NCBI GenBank assembly: GCA_934663625.1
Contig: CAKUKP010000012.1
Span: forward strand, 1 to 42,228
Length of the DNA stretch: 42,228 bases
Direction of reading: 5' to 3'
Source of the DNA: an uncultured Clostridia bacterium
GTDB taxonomy: Bacteria; Bacillota; Clostridia; Christensenellales; Aristaeellaceae
Made by a program: the position numbers and the translations under genes. The notes beneath the pieces are model-generated. The model was not told where the DNA came from and made no database searches. It saw only the letters and a program-made list of their open reading frames with translations. This document shows, one piece after another, positions 32,268 to 40,064 of the stretch (position 1 is the stretch's first letter; the number at the start of each line of letters is the position of its first letter).

Positions 32268-32297
32268 AAAAGCGCCGTCCAAACAACGGCGCTTTTT
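32268..32297 (+). terminator. Intrinsic terminator of the lctP operon
   Basis: AAAAGCGCCGT pairs with ACGGCGCTTTT around a seven-base loop and ends in a T run. The A-rich left arm lets it also serve the convergent copA gene. Confidence 0.9.
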
Positions 32298-32316
32298 GTC
32301 ATGCGTTATCAATACC

Positions 32317-32526
32317 TTATTCGATCCCCACTACCTTATAATCCTGATCCTCAACCGCCTTACGCAGAACATCATCGCTTACCGCGCCGTTCAGCGTAAC
32401 GATCGCGGTGCCTGCGGTATGGCTGACCTTCGCTTCCGCCACGCCTTCGATGGCTTCCAGCGTTTTCTTCACGCGCGCCTCGCAATGTCCGCACATCATG
32501 CCTTCGATCTTCATGGTTCTTTCCAT
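32317..32526 (-). CDS. copZ: Internal in-frame start for free CopZ copper chaperone
   Basis: Within the copA frame, ATG 32526 (MERTMKIEGMMCGHCEARV) is preceded by a perfect AGGAGG at 32535-32540 with eight bases of spacing. Initiation there yields a 69-residue protein that is a typical CopZ: one HMA domain with the MMCGHC copper site and a final KVVGIE. It would shuttle Cu(I) to CopA. The SD would be pointless in a pure fusion, so a separate product is likely. Confidence 0.7.
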   Translation of the reverse strand: MERTMKIEGMMCGHCEARVKKTLEAIEGVAEAKVSHTAGTAIVTLNGAVSDDVLRKAVEDQDYKVVGIE

Positions 32527-34818
32527 ACTGATTTCCTCCTTCTGATTCCGTTTTTGTCCTCTTTTTTTGTGATCGTGCTTCGGCGAATGAATATCATACA
32601 GATTCAACCGAAGCGCGTTGGTAACCACGCAGAAGCTGGACAGGCTCATCGCCGCCGCGCCGAACATCGGGCTCAGCTGCCAGCCCAGCAATCCACTCCA
32701 CGCGCCCGCCGCCAGCGGGATGCCGATGACGTTGTAGATAAACGCCCAGAACAGGTTTTCGCGGATGATCTGCAGCGTGAGCCGGCTCAGGCGGATCGCG
32801 GCGGGCACATCCTGCACGCGGTTCTTCATCAGCACCACATCGGCCGCATCGATCGCCACATCCGTGCCCGCGCCGATGGCAACGCCCGTATCGGCGGCGG
32901 TCAGCGCCGGCGCATCGTTGATGCCGTCGCCCACCATCATCACTTTGCCCTGCCGCTTCAGCTTTGCAATCGCCTCGGCCTTGCCATCGGGCAATACGCC
33001 CGCAACCACATCATCCACGCCCACCTGCGCGCCGATGGCGCGCGCCGTGCGCACGTTATCGCCGGTGATCATCACGGTGCGCACGCCCATGCGCGCAAGC
33101 TGCGCGATCGCTTCCTTCGCATCGGGGCGGATGGTATCCGCGGCGCAGATCATGCCGATCAATTTGCCGCCGCGCGCGAAGAACAGCGGCGTTTTGCCCT
33201 GCTCCGCGCACGCCTCTGCCGCGGCGCGCACCGCATCGGAAATTTCCGCCATCGTTTCGATATACTTCAGATTGCCACCCGCGATCGCCGCGCCGTCCAG
33301 CACGGCGGTAAGCCCGCTGCCGGTTTCGGTGCGGAAATCCGTAACCTCCGGAATGGGCTGATCGCCGCCCGCCGCCAGAATCGCCTTCGCCAGCGGATGT
33401 TCGCTGCGCTTTTCCAGCGCGCACGCGATGGTCAGCAGTTCATCGCGCGTTACGCCATCCTCCGGCAGAATATCCGTCACCCGCGGTTCGCCCGTGGTGA
33501 TCGTGCCGGTCTTATCCAGCGCGACGGTATCCGTGCGGCCGGTTTCCTCCAGCGATACGGCGGTTTTGAACAGGATGCCGTTCTTCGCGCCCATGCCGCT
33601 GCCCACCATGATCGCCACCGGCGTCGCCAGACCCAACGCGCAGGGGCAGCTGATCACCAGCACCGATATGGCGCGCGCCAGCGCATAACCGCCGCTTTTG
33701 CCCAGAATCAGCCATACGATCAGCGTAATCAGCGCCACGGTGATCACTGCGGGCACGAATACGCCCGATACGCGATCCGCGATCTTTGCGATCGGCGCCT
33801 TGGTCGCGGCGGTATCCTGCACCATCTGAATGATGCGCGAAAGGGTGGTATCCTCGCCCACGCGCGTCGCCTGACAGCGGATGTAGCCTGTCTGATTGAT
33901 CGTCGCGGCAGATACGGTATCGCCCGCCGCCTTGTCCACCGGCATGCTTTCGCCGGTCAGCGCGGATTCATTTACGCTGGTAACGCCCTCGATCACCACG
34001 CCGTCCACCGGAATGCTGCCGCCGGGACGCACGATGAAAATATCGCCCTTTTGCAGCTGATCGATCGGCACGGTTTCCTCCCGTCCGTCCACCCATTTTA
34101 CCGCCGTGGACGGCGCGAGCTTCATCAGCGATTGCAGCGCATCCGTGGTTTTGCCCTTGGATCGCGCTTCCAGCATCTTGCCCACCGTAATCAGCGTTAA
34201 AATCATCGCGGCGGATTCGAAATAGAAATCATGGTAGTGGTGCATCGCGGCGGTCATATCGCCCGCCATCTGCGCGCCCGTGATCGCCAGCAGCGAATAT
34301 ACGCTGTACACGAACGCCGCGCCGCTGCCCATCGCCACCAGCGTATCCATGTTCGGCGCGCGGTGAATCGCGCCCTTGAAGCCGTTTACAAAGAACTTCT
34401 GATTGATCACCATCACGATGGCGGATAACATCAGCTGCACGATGCCCAGCGCCGCATAATTGCCTTCGAAGAAAGCGGGAACCGGCCAGCCCCACATGCC
34501 GTTGCCCATCGAAATGTACATCAGTACGATCAAAAAGCCCAGCGACCACCAGAGCCGCTTTTTCATCTTCGCGGTTTCGGTATCCTTCGGCGCTTCCGTC
34601 TGCGTTGATGCTGCCTTCGCGCCCGCGACGCTCGCGCCGTAGCCCGCCGCCTGCACCGCCGCGATCACGGCTTCATCCGATGCCGTGCCCGATACGCCCA
34701 TGCTGTTCGTGAGCAGGCTCACCGAACATTCCGTCACGCCGTCCACGGCGCGCACGGCCTTTTCCACGCGCGTGCTACACGCCGCGCAGCTCATTCCCGT
34801 TACATTGTATTTCTTCAT
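32317..34818 (-). CDS. copA: Copper P1B-ATPase CopA fused in frame to C-terminal CopZ
   Basis: An 833-residue copper exporter. ATG 34818 has AAGG five bases upstream. Order: N-terminal HMA domain with GMSCAAC (Cys 11 and 14), membrane helices, CPC at 391-393 in SCPCALGLATP, DKTGT at 435-439 as phosphorylation site, a SEHPLAKAI ATP motif, MVGDGINDAPAL, and final helices. After LRLNLYD a basic linker (HSPKHDHKKRGQKRNQKEEI) leads without a stop into a complete second HMA domain (EGMMCGHCEARVKKTLEA) at the C-terminus. A C-terminal HMA is unusual. The linker encodes an SD and an A7 run, so it appears to be a former copA-copZ intergenic region read through. csoR is immediately upstream. Confidence 0.92.
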   Translation of the reverse strand: MKKYNVTGMSCAACSTRVEKAVRAVDGVTECSVSLLTNSMGVSGTASDEAVIAAVQAAGYGASVAGAKAASTQTEAPKDTETAKMKKRLWWSLGFLIVLMYISMGNGMWGWPVPAFFEGNYAALGIVQLMLSAIVMVINQKFFVNGFKGAIHRAPNMDTLVAMGSGAAFVYSVYSLLAITGAQMAGDMTAAMHHYHDFYFESAAMILTLITVGKMLEARSKGKTTDALQSLMKLAPSTAVKWVDGREETVPIDQLQKGDIFIVRPGGSIPVDGVVIEGVTSVNESALTGESMPVDKAAGDTVSAATINQTGYIRCQATRVGEDTTLSRIIQMVQDTAATKAPIAKIADRVSGVFVPAVITVALITLIVWLILGKSGGYALARAISVLVISCPCALGLATPVAIMVGSGMGAKNGILFKTAVSLEETGRTDTVALDKTGTITTGEPRVTDILPEDGVTRDELLTIACALEKRSEHPLAKAILAAGGDQPIPEVTDFRTETGSGLTAVLDGAAIAGGNLKYIETMAEISDAVRAAAEACAEQGKTPLFFARGGKLIGMICAADTIRPDAKEAIAQLARMGVRTVMITGDNVRTARAIGAQVGVDDVVAGVLPDGKAEAIAKLKRQGKVMMVGDGINDAPALTAADTGVAIGAGTDVAIDAADVVLMKNRVQDVPAAIRLSRLTLQIIRENLFWAFIYNVIGIPLAAGAWSGLLGWQLSPMFGAAAMSLSSFCVVTNALRLNLYDIHSPKHDHKKRGQKRNQKEEISMERTMKIEGMMCGHCEARVKKTLEAIEGVAEAKVSHTAGTAIVTLNGAVSDDVLRKAVEDQDYKVVGIE

Positions 34819-34853
34819 TTGAACCTTCACCTCGATTGCCCGAAGCTTTTCAA

Positions 34854-35150
34854 TTACATCATTTTTTTCAGTATGCCCAGAAATTCATCGATCGTTTCAT
34901 CGCGCCCCGCCAAAATATCATTGCGGACGCAGGTGCGCATGTGGCTTTCCAGCAATTCACGGCTGAACGCATTCAGCGCCGCGGTCGCCGCCGCCGTCTG
35001 CGTCAGGATATCCGCGCAGTACGCATCGCGCTCCAGCATTCCGCGGATGCCGCGAATCTGCCCTTCAATGCGGTTTAAGCGCTTCGTGAGCGAATCGATC
35101 TCCGCCTCCGTGCGCTTTTTCGTGCGCCCGCAGCTGCATTCACAATCCAT
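34854..35150 (-). CDS. csoR: Copper-sensing repressor CsoR
   Basis: A 98-residue all-helical DUF156 repressor. ATG 35150 is seven bases after GGAGGTG. The Cu(I) triad is visible: Cys in DAYCADILTQ and His and Cys in ESHMRTC. IDSLTKRLNRIEGQIRGI is the conserved DNA-contact helix. An extra Cys-rich N-terminus (CECSCG) precedes it. It lies 35 bases upstream of copA, and its operator overlaps the promoter at 35171-35199, so it controls itself and copA-copZ; copper releases it. Confidence 0.93.
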   Translation of the reverse strand: MDCECSCGRTKKRTEAEIDSLTKRLNRIEGQIRGIRGMLERDAYCADILTQTAAATAALNAFSRELLESHMRTCVRNDILAGRDETIDEFLGILKKMM

Positions 35151-35170
35151 AAACCTCACCTCCGCACGAG

Positions 35171-35199
35171 ATTATATACCCCCATAGGGTATATGTCAA
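35171..35199 (-). promoter_or_regulatory. csoR-copA promoter with CsoR operator
   Basis: On the minus strand TTGACA (35199-35194), 17 bases, TATAAT (35176-35171). The spacer is filled by ATATACCC-ccata-GGGTATAT (35174-35194), the GC-tract-in-AT palindrome typical of CsoR boxes. Confidence 0.9.
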
Positions 35200-35202
35200 T
35201 AC

Positions 35203-35237
35203 AAAAAAAGCATCTGCGCAAAGAATTTACGCAGATG
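35203..35237 (-). terminator. Intrinsic terminator of the sugar transferase gene
   Basis: CATCTGCG (35211-35218) pairs with CGCAGATG (35230-35237); on the minus strand T7 follows at once. It isolates the csoR promoter from upstream transcription. Confidence 0.88.
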
Positions 35238-35261
35238 GCTGATTTTATTCTTTCGCCCTGT

Positions 35262-35999
35262 TTATTTTTTCCCGCCCTCGACCACATCGCGCCCATGGAA
35301 CACCTGCGGGATGGTGGACAGGAGAATTTTCATATCCATCGCGGGGCCGAATTTATGTACGTATTCCACATCCCAGCGAATCTTATCGGCGCTGGAGGTC
35401 AAATCGCGGCCATTGATCTGGGCAAGGCCGGTAATGCCGGGGCGCACGTTGTACGCGCCGAAGCGCACGCGCATGCGATGGATTTCCAGTTCGTCGCTGA
35501 TCAGCGGGCGCGGGCCGATGATGCTCATATCGCCCTTCAGCACATTCCAGAGCTGCGGCAGTTCATCCAGCGAGGTTTTGCGCAATACGCGCCCCACGCG
35601 GGTAATGTACTGCTTCGGGTTGCGCACATCGTTGGTCGCCAGATATTTCGGGGTATTTAAATACATGGTGCGGAACTTATAGATCTGAAACTGCTTTGCG
35701 TTCATGCCCACGCGATAATGCGTAAACAGCACCGATCCGGGATCATTGATGTAAATGCACAGCGATATGATCAGCATCGGGATCAGCAGCACGATCAGCG
35801 CGATCAAAGATACACAAATATCCACCGCGCGCTTCACGAAGCGATAACCCCACTTGGGGCGCGGTGCGTATGTAAGATCACGCACGGCGGATTCGGGAAT
35901 CCTGCGAATCCGCTTTCCGGAGGCCTTCAACCGATCCAATACGGCCTGCGGTACATCGAAGCCGTAATCATCCCTGAGGGCGCTGTTTCTTTCTTCCAT
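35262..35999 (-). CDS. Polyprenyl-phosphate sugar-1-phosphate transferase
   Basis: A 245-residue bacterial sugar transferase (PF02397; WbaP/WcaJ-like catalytic part). One N-terminal hydrophobic segment (AVDICVSLIALIVLLIPMLI) is followed by DPGSVLFTHYRVG, the F-x-I-YKFRTM motif, LRKTSLDELPQLWNVLKG with the catalytic Asp-Glu, MSIIGPRPL, and VRPGITGLAQINGR. It moves a sugar-1-phosphate from its nucleotide to undecaprenyl phosphate and so starts exopolysaccharide, capsule or glycoprotein glycan synthesis. No glycosyltransferases accompany it here. It follows the Pro/Thr-rich envelope protein on the same strand. Confidence 0.92.
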   Translation of the reverse strand: MEERNSALRDDYGFDVPQAVLDRLKASGKRIRRIPESAVRDLTYAPRPKWGYRFVKRAVDICVSLIALIVLLIPMLIISLCIYINDPGSVLFTHYRVGMNAKQFQIYKFRTMYLNTPKYLATNDVRNPKQYITRVGRVLRKTSLDELPQLWNVLKGDMSIIGPRPLISDELEIHRMRVRFGAYNVRPGITGLAQINGRDLTSSADKIRWDVEYVHKFGPAMDMKILLSTIPQVFHGRDVVEGGKK

Positions 36000-36021
36000 A
36001 AGTTCCTCGAAGCACTATCAA

Positions 36022-36049
36022 AGCGGCAGCTGCATTTGCCACTGCCGCT
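36022..36049 (-). other. Stem-loop between envelope protein and sugar transferase genes
   Basis: AGCGGCAG (36022-36029) pairs with CTGCCGCT (36042-36049), with only a short TTT after it on the minus strand. A weak terminator or a processing hairpin. Confidence 0.45.
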
Positions 36050-36071
36050 CCGATAACGCATTGAAATGTGA

Positions 36072-37373
36072 TCAGTCGTCGTAGAGCTTGTGCAGGAATT
36101 CGTTATCCGCCACGCCGGTTTCGGGCAGGCCCAGCAGCTTCTGCGCCGCCATTACGGCGTTCTGCGTGTTGGTGCCAAACTTGCCGTCTACCTTTTCATC
36201 GGCGTCCAGCAGACCCATGCGCTTCAGCTTGCCCTGCAAACGCTTTACTTCCTCGGTATGATCCTTAATGCCCTTGCTGAGCGCATCATATTCCACGGGG
36301 TTGGGATCGATGATTTCAAACCAGTATACCTGCGGCACGCCGTCCATATAGGCGGTCACCACCATATACTTCATGTGTCCCTGCTGCGCGGAATAGGGAT
36401 AGCGCTTGTACAGCGTGGTCGTGCGATCGGAAAGGATCGCCACGCCGGTCTTGCCGCTGATTTCCTTATCCATCAGCTGATAGCCCTGTGCGGTTACATC
36501 ATCGCTGTCGCCGCGCAGCGTAATCAGCAGGAAGTTCTGGGGGATGATCTGAATCACGCCGGAATAGCTGTTCAGCGTGATATCGAATTCCACCGCCGCC
36601 TCATCGCCCTTCAGGCTGAAGGAATCATAGTAATGCTCCTCAAAATAGGAGGGACGCTTGTATGCGTTTACCTTCATCGTGAGATTCACGGTTTCATAAT
36701 CGGTGTCTTCCACGTTGCGGCGCGCGGAACCATCGCGCTTCACCTGCGTGTTGAAGGTTACGGATTCGCCGTAGGGCACGATGATGGGCTGGTTGCTCGC
36801 AGACTCGGCGGCCGGTTCCTCGGTGGCAGCCGTTTCTACCGCCGGTTCGGGCGTCGCAACCACAACGGGCTGCGCCGTTTCTGCGGGCAGAATGCTGGAA
36901 GGCACGGAAGCCCCATCGGTGGTCGCGGCGGAAATCACGCCGACGGCTTCGGGCGCCTGCGTCGCCGCCATGCTATCGCTTTCAATGGGCGCCTGCGTCG
37001 CGTCGGGCTGTGCGAACGTGATCTGTTCGGGCGCAACGGTTTCGGGCGCGTCCGTCGGTTCGGCGGTCGGCTCGGGCGTAACATAGATGATCTGCGGCGT
37101 TACCTCCGCCGCGGGTTCGGGCGTAATATACACCGTTTCCGGCGTCGCCGCTACCGTGGGCGCGGGCGTGACATAAATCACCTGTACCTCCGGCGTAGGC
37201 TGCACCACGGGCATGGCGGTCTGGTCATTTGCGCCAAAGAATACGGCGTGCAGCACAAAACCGACGATCAGACCCACGATCGCCGTAACGATACCCGTCG
37301 TCCATACCTTTTTCTGATATCTTGCGCGAATTCTGCGTTCGCGCTGCTTCCAATTGATCTGCTGCGTAGGCAT
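36072..37373 (-). CDS. Membrane-anchored Pro/Thr-rich protein with peptidoglycan-binding domain
   Basis: A 433-residue envelope protein. A short basic cytoplasmic N-terminus (WKQRERRIRARYQKK) and one transmembrane helix (TGIVTAIVGLIVGFVLHAVF) come first. Residues about 55-195 form an extended stalk with repeats such as VIYVTPAPT, VYITPEPA, IIYVTPEPT and many PEP/APE units, built like a cell-wall spacer. A beta-rich domain follows (about 200-370). Residues about 375-433 resemble a PG_binding_1 domain (KRLQGKLKRMGLLDADEKVD, FGTNTQNAVMAAQKLLGLPE). It has its own promoter (37432-37461). Probably spans membrane to wall; ligand of the middle domain unknown. Confidence 0.78.
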   Translation of the reverse strand: MPTQQINWKQRERRIRARYQKKVWTTGIVTAIVGLIVGFVLHAVFFGANDQTAMPVVQPTPEVQVIYVTPAPTVAATPETVYITPEPAAEVTPQIIYVTPEPTAEPTDAPETVAPEQITFAQPDATQAPIESDSMAATQAPEAVGVISAATTDGASVPSSILPAETAQPVVVATPEPAVETAATEEPAAESASNQPIIVPYGESVTFNTQVKRDGSARRNVEDTDYETVNLTMKVNAYKRPSYFEEHYYDSFSLKGDEAAVEFDITLNSYSGVIQIIPQNFLLITLRGDSDDVTAQGYQLMDKEISGKTGVAILSDRTTTLYKRYPYSAQQGHMKYMVVTAYMDGVPQVYWFEIIDPNPVEYDALSKGIKDHTEEVKRLQGKLKRMGLLDADEKVDGKFGTNTQNAVMAAQKLLGLPETGVADNEFLHKLYDD

Positions 37374-37431
37374 GAATGGTATCCTCCCTCGGAACGCATC
37401 GGTTCCAATTGCTTATCGTAATACAGCCTAC

Positions 37432-37461
37432 ATTATACAATTTGAAATCGATCATCGTCAA
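37432..37461 (-). promoter_or_regulatory. Sigma-A promoter of the envelope-protein gene
   Basis: On the minus strand TTGACG (37461-37456), 18 bases, TATAAT (37437-37432), about 60 bases before the start codon, which follows GGGAGG. Confidence 0.75.
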
Positions 37462-37538
37462 GCCGAAAACGACCGATTTTGCAAAGTTCATTTTAGATTT
37501 ACAACCATATACCGATCTTGCCCAATTATATCCGCGCT

Positions 37539-38087
37539 TCAGGGCACGATTTCGCCCTCGGGCTGCGAAAAATCCACGTTCGGCAGCTCATCCAGCGATT
37601 CGATGCCGAAATGCTGCAAAAATTTATCCGTAGTCTTGTACAGAATCGGTCTGCCCAGCGCTTCGCGGCGGCCGCATTCCTCGATGAAGCCGCGGTTCAG
37701 CAGCGCCTGCACCGAATAATCGCATTTCACGCCGCGCACCGCTTCGATATCGCCCTTGGTTACGGGCTGGCGATAGGCGATGATGGACAGCGATTCCAGC
37801 ACCGCCTGCGATAGCGGCTGCTTGCGGATGGGCTGCAAAAACAGCTCCACCTGATGCGCGTATTTCGGGCAGATGGACAGAAACACCGTATCGCCGCTCC
37901 GGTTCAGCTGTATGCCGCGCCCCTCCAGCTGCAAATGATCCCGCAGCTCGGAAAGCGCGTCCTCCAGTTCCGATACGGTCAGATTCATGCTGTGCGCCAG
38001 CACGTCTACCTGTACCGGATCGCCGGATACGAACAGGATGGCTTCAATAATCGCGGTCAGATTTTCATATCGGGTTTGTGCTTCCAA
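37539..38087 (-). CDS. scpB: Segregation and condensation protein B
   Basis: A 182-residue ScpB, the winged-helix partner of SMC-ScpA in chromosome condensation. TTG 38087 (EAQTRYENLTAIIEAILFVS follows) is chosen because GGAGGAAG lies six bases upstream and the family starts about here. Motifs: EAILFVSGDPV, LSQAVLESLSIIAYRQPVTK, and the GRPILYKTTDKFLQHFGI winged-helix end. It overlaps the 3' end of tatD by 23 bases. scpA is not in the window. Confidence 0.92.
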   Translation of the reverse strand: MEAQTRYENLTAIIEAILFVSGDPVQVDVLAHSMNLTVSELEDALSELRDHLQLEGRGIQLNRSGDTVFLSICPKYAHQVELFLQPIRKQPLSQAVLESLSIIAYRQPVTKGDIEAVRGVKCDYSVQALLNRGFIEECGRREALGRPILYKTTDKFLQHFGIESLDELPNVDFSQPEGEIVP

Positions 38088-38883
38088 GGGCTTCTTCCTC
38101 CGTAATTTCAAAGACGGACAGCGCGTTCTGATACGTGCGCTCCGCCAGCGCTTCGGGCGAAACGCCGCGAACGCACGCCGCGCAGACAAGCGTATGCGTA
38201 ATGTACGCGGGTTCGTTGCGCCTGCCGCGCAGCGGAACGGGCGCCATATACGGGCAATCCGTTTCCAGAAGTAGTCGGTCGGCGGGCACATTTCTGCACA
38301 CCTCGATCAGGTACTTTGCGTTCTTGAACGTCAGCGCGCCGGACAGGGAAATGTACAGCCCCGCATCCAGATAAAACCGCGCGGTTTCCCAATCGCCGGT
38401 AAAGCAGTGCATAATGCCGCGCAGCCGTCCGCCGTTTTGCAGATGGCGGGAAATGATCTCGCGCGCGTCCTCGTGCGCTTCGCGGATATGCAGCTGTACG
38501 GGCGCGTTTAATTCATCTGCCAGCATAAGCTGGCGCGCGAACACCGATCGCTGCACCGACCGCTCGGACAGATCATAATGGTAATCCAGCCCAATCTCGC
38601 CCAGGCATTTGAAATTGGGCAGGTCGAGATAATCGCGGATCGTTTCCTCCTCCGCCGCTGTGTACCGGCTGGCGTTGTGCGGATGCGCGCCGATGGATCC
38701 GATCAGATCATCATGCGCATCCACGATCGCGCGCACGCGCGCCTGATTGGGCGTTTCCTCGCACGGGTCGGCGATCACGTTCGCGCGGCGCACGCAGGCG
38801 GCGTGAAATTGATCGATCACCTGCTCCAGATCCTCCTGAAACGCCTCGTCCGCGATGTGGCAATGGGTATCAAATATGCGCAT
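38065..38883 (-). CDS. tatD: TatD-family metal-dependent hydrolase/DNase
   Basis: A 272-residue TIM barrel. The first metal motif DTHCHIADEAF is at the N-terminus. It is followed by GAHPHNASRYT, GEIGLDYHYDLSERS with the bridging Glu, PVQLHIREAHEDA, IMHCFTGDWETA, and LLLETDCPYMAPVPLRGRRN, the complete TatD signature set. It starts at ATG 38883, just after the gpsA stop (38886), with GGAG upstream. A 3'-5' exonuclease/DNase role is known for family members. Confidence 0.93.
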   Translation of the reverse strand: MRIFDTHCHIADEAFQEDLEQVIDQFHAACVRRANVIADPCEETPNQARVRAIVDAHDDLIGSIGAHPHNASRYTAAEEETIRDYLDLPNFKCLGEIGLDYHYDLSERSVQRSVFARQLMLADELNAPVQLHIREAHEDAREIISRHLQNGGRLRGIMHCFTGDWETARFYLDAGLYISLSGALTFKNAKYLIEVCRNVPADRLLLETDCPYMAPVPLRGRRNEPAYITHTLVCAACVRGVSPEALAERTYQNALSVFEITEEEALGSTNPI

Positions 38884-38885
38884 AT

Positions 38886-39851
38886 TCAATCGCTCCACAA
38901 TTCATGGGTCAGCTTGCGCGTAAACAGCTTTTCGATGGCGGCATGCGCATCCTCGCCGTTGTACAGCACATCGTACACCGCTTCGCAGATCGGCAATTCC
39001 ACATTGTGCCGCCGCGCCAGCCGAACCAGCGCGTCCACGGTGTAATAGCCCTCCGCCAGCTGATCATACTTTTCGCCGCGCACAAAGCTTTCGCCGAACT
39101 GGCGATTGTGGCTGAACTTCGAAAACACGGTCGCTTCATAATCGCCCAGATGGCAAAGTCCGTAGGCGGAAAAGCGATTGCCGCCCAGCGCGTCGATCAG
39201 GCGCGCGATTTCGCTGGTGCCGCGGGACATCAGCGCGCCCTTCAGCGTAGTCAGCTTCAGGCCGTCCAATATGCCCGCCGCGATGCCGATTACGTTCTTC
39301 GCCGCCGCGCCGATTTCATTGCCGATCAGATCGCCGCCGTAATAAAAGCGGATCAAGCTGCTGGAAAAGCGCTCCACCAGCAGTTTTTTTACCTCTGCAT
39401 CCGCGCTGTCGATCACCATGCAGTTCGGAATTCCGGCATAGAATTCCTGCACGTGCCCCGGCCCCAGCCACACCGCCACGCGGCAGCTGGGATCGGCGTA
39501 CTGCGCGGCGATTTCGGATAGGCGCATTCCGGTTTCCACCTCGATGCCCTTCATGCACAGCACGTAGATTTTGTTTTTCAGCTGCATGGTCTGAATCTTC
39601 TGCATCAGACCGCGCAGCGACTGGCTGGGCACGGAGATCACGATGACCTCCGCGTCCCGTACACAGTTCAGATCGGTGGACAGGTGAATCTGCGGGCGCA
39701 GCGTCAACAGATCATTTCTGCGCTCCGACAGAAACCTTTGCATGTGCGGGCTGCTCTCGCGCCCGTACAGCGTTACCTCATGACCGATTTTGTCCAGATA
39801 CCAGCAGATCAGGGATCCCCATCTGCCGCAGCCGATAATCGATATTTTCAT
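38886..39851 (-). CDS. gpsA: NAD(P)-dependent glycerol-3-phosphate dehydrogenase
   Basis: A 321-residue enzyme making sn-glycerol-3-phosphate for phospholipids from dihydroxyacetone phosphate. Rossmann motif IIGCGRWGSLICWYL, then VISVPSQSLRGLMQKI, VLCMKGIEVETGMRL, VWLGPGHVQEFYAGIP, the catalytic Lys in NEIGAAAKNVIGIAAGILDG, and GALMSRGTSEIARLIDALGG. Slightly shorter than usual and with GPGHVQEF in place of the more common GPSFA motif, so it is a divergent member. Start ATG 39851 has only a weak SD. Upstream is the structured element described separately. Confidence 0.9.
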   Translation of the reverse strand: MKISIIGCGRWGSLICWYLDKIGHEVTLYGRESSPHMQRFLSERRNDLLTLRPQIHLSTDLNCVRDAEVIVISVPSQSLRGLMQKIQTMQLKNKIYVLCMKGIEVETGMRLSEIAAQYADPSCRVAVWLGPGHVQEFYAGIPNCMVIDSADAEVKKLLVERFSSSLIRFYYGGDLIGNEIGAAAKNVIGIAAGILDGLKLTTLKGALMSRGTSEIARLIDALGGNRFSAYGLCHLGDYEATVFSKFSHNRQFGESFVRGEKYDQLAEGYYTVDALVRLARRHNVELPICEAVYDVLYNGEDAHAAIEKLFTRKLTHELWSD

Positions 39852-39926
39852 GTTTGCGTTATTTCTATTTCCTACTATATTCCATTTGGAAAACCTTAAG
39901 TGATCGATGGTTAAATGAGGGAACAT

Positions 39927-40032
39927 GCACAGGAGCGAATTTTTCGTCAGGCGCGCTTGCGGAAATCGCAGGAATAGCGGCGCTATTTCAAGATTTTCTC
40001 AAGCGATGAATGGCGGAAAAGGTGCCCTGTGC
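39927..40032. ncRNA. Candidate structured RNA or palindromic repeat element
   Basis: Nested pairings are visible: GCACAGG-a-GC (39927-39936) with GCCCTGTGC (40024-40032), then CGCTTG (39954-39959) with CAAGCG (40000-40005), then AATAGC (39973-39978) with GCTATT (39982-39987). TGCG/CGCA around 39958-39970 is a competing pairing. The strand is unclear, because the same helices form on both. It fills most of the gap between metG and gpsA, which holds no gene. Confidence 0.4.
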
Positions 40033-40064
40033 TTGTTCTCCGAATTAATCAGCGATTACTTCTC

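Noticed and set aside
32188..34200. 670-residue plus-strand open frame opposite copA
   Set aside because: Arg/His/Ala-rich translation of the antisense of a GC-rich gene; no SD, overlaps the terminator at 32268.
36090..37421. 443-residue plus-strand open frame opposite the Pro/Thr-rich envelope gene
   Set aside because: Gly/Arg repeats are the mirror of the TPEP repeats on the real strand.
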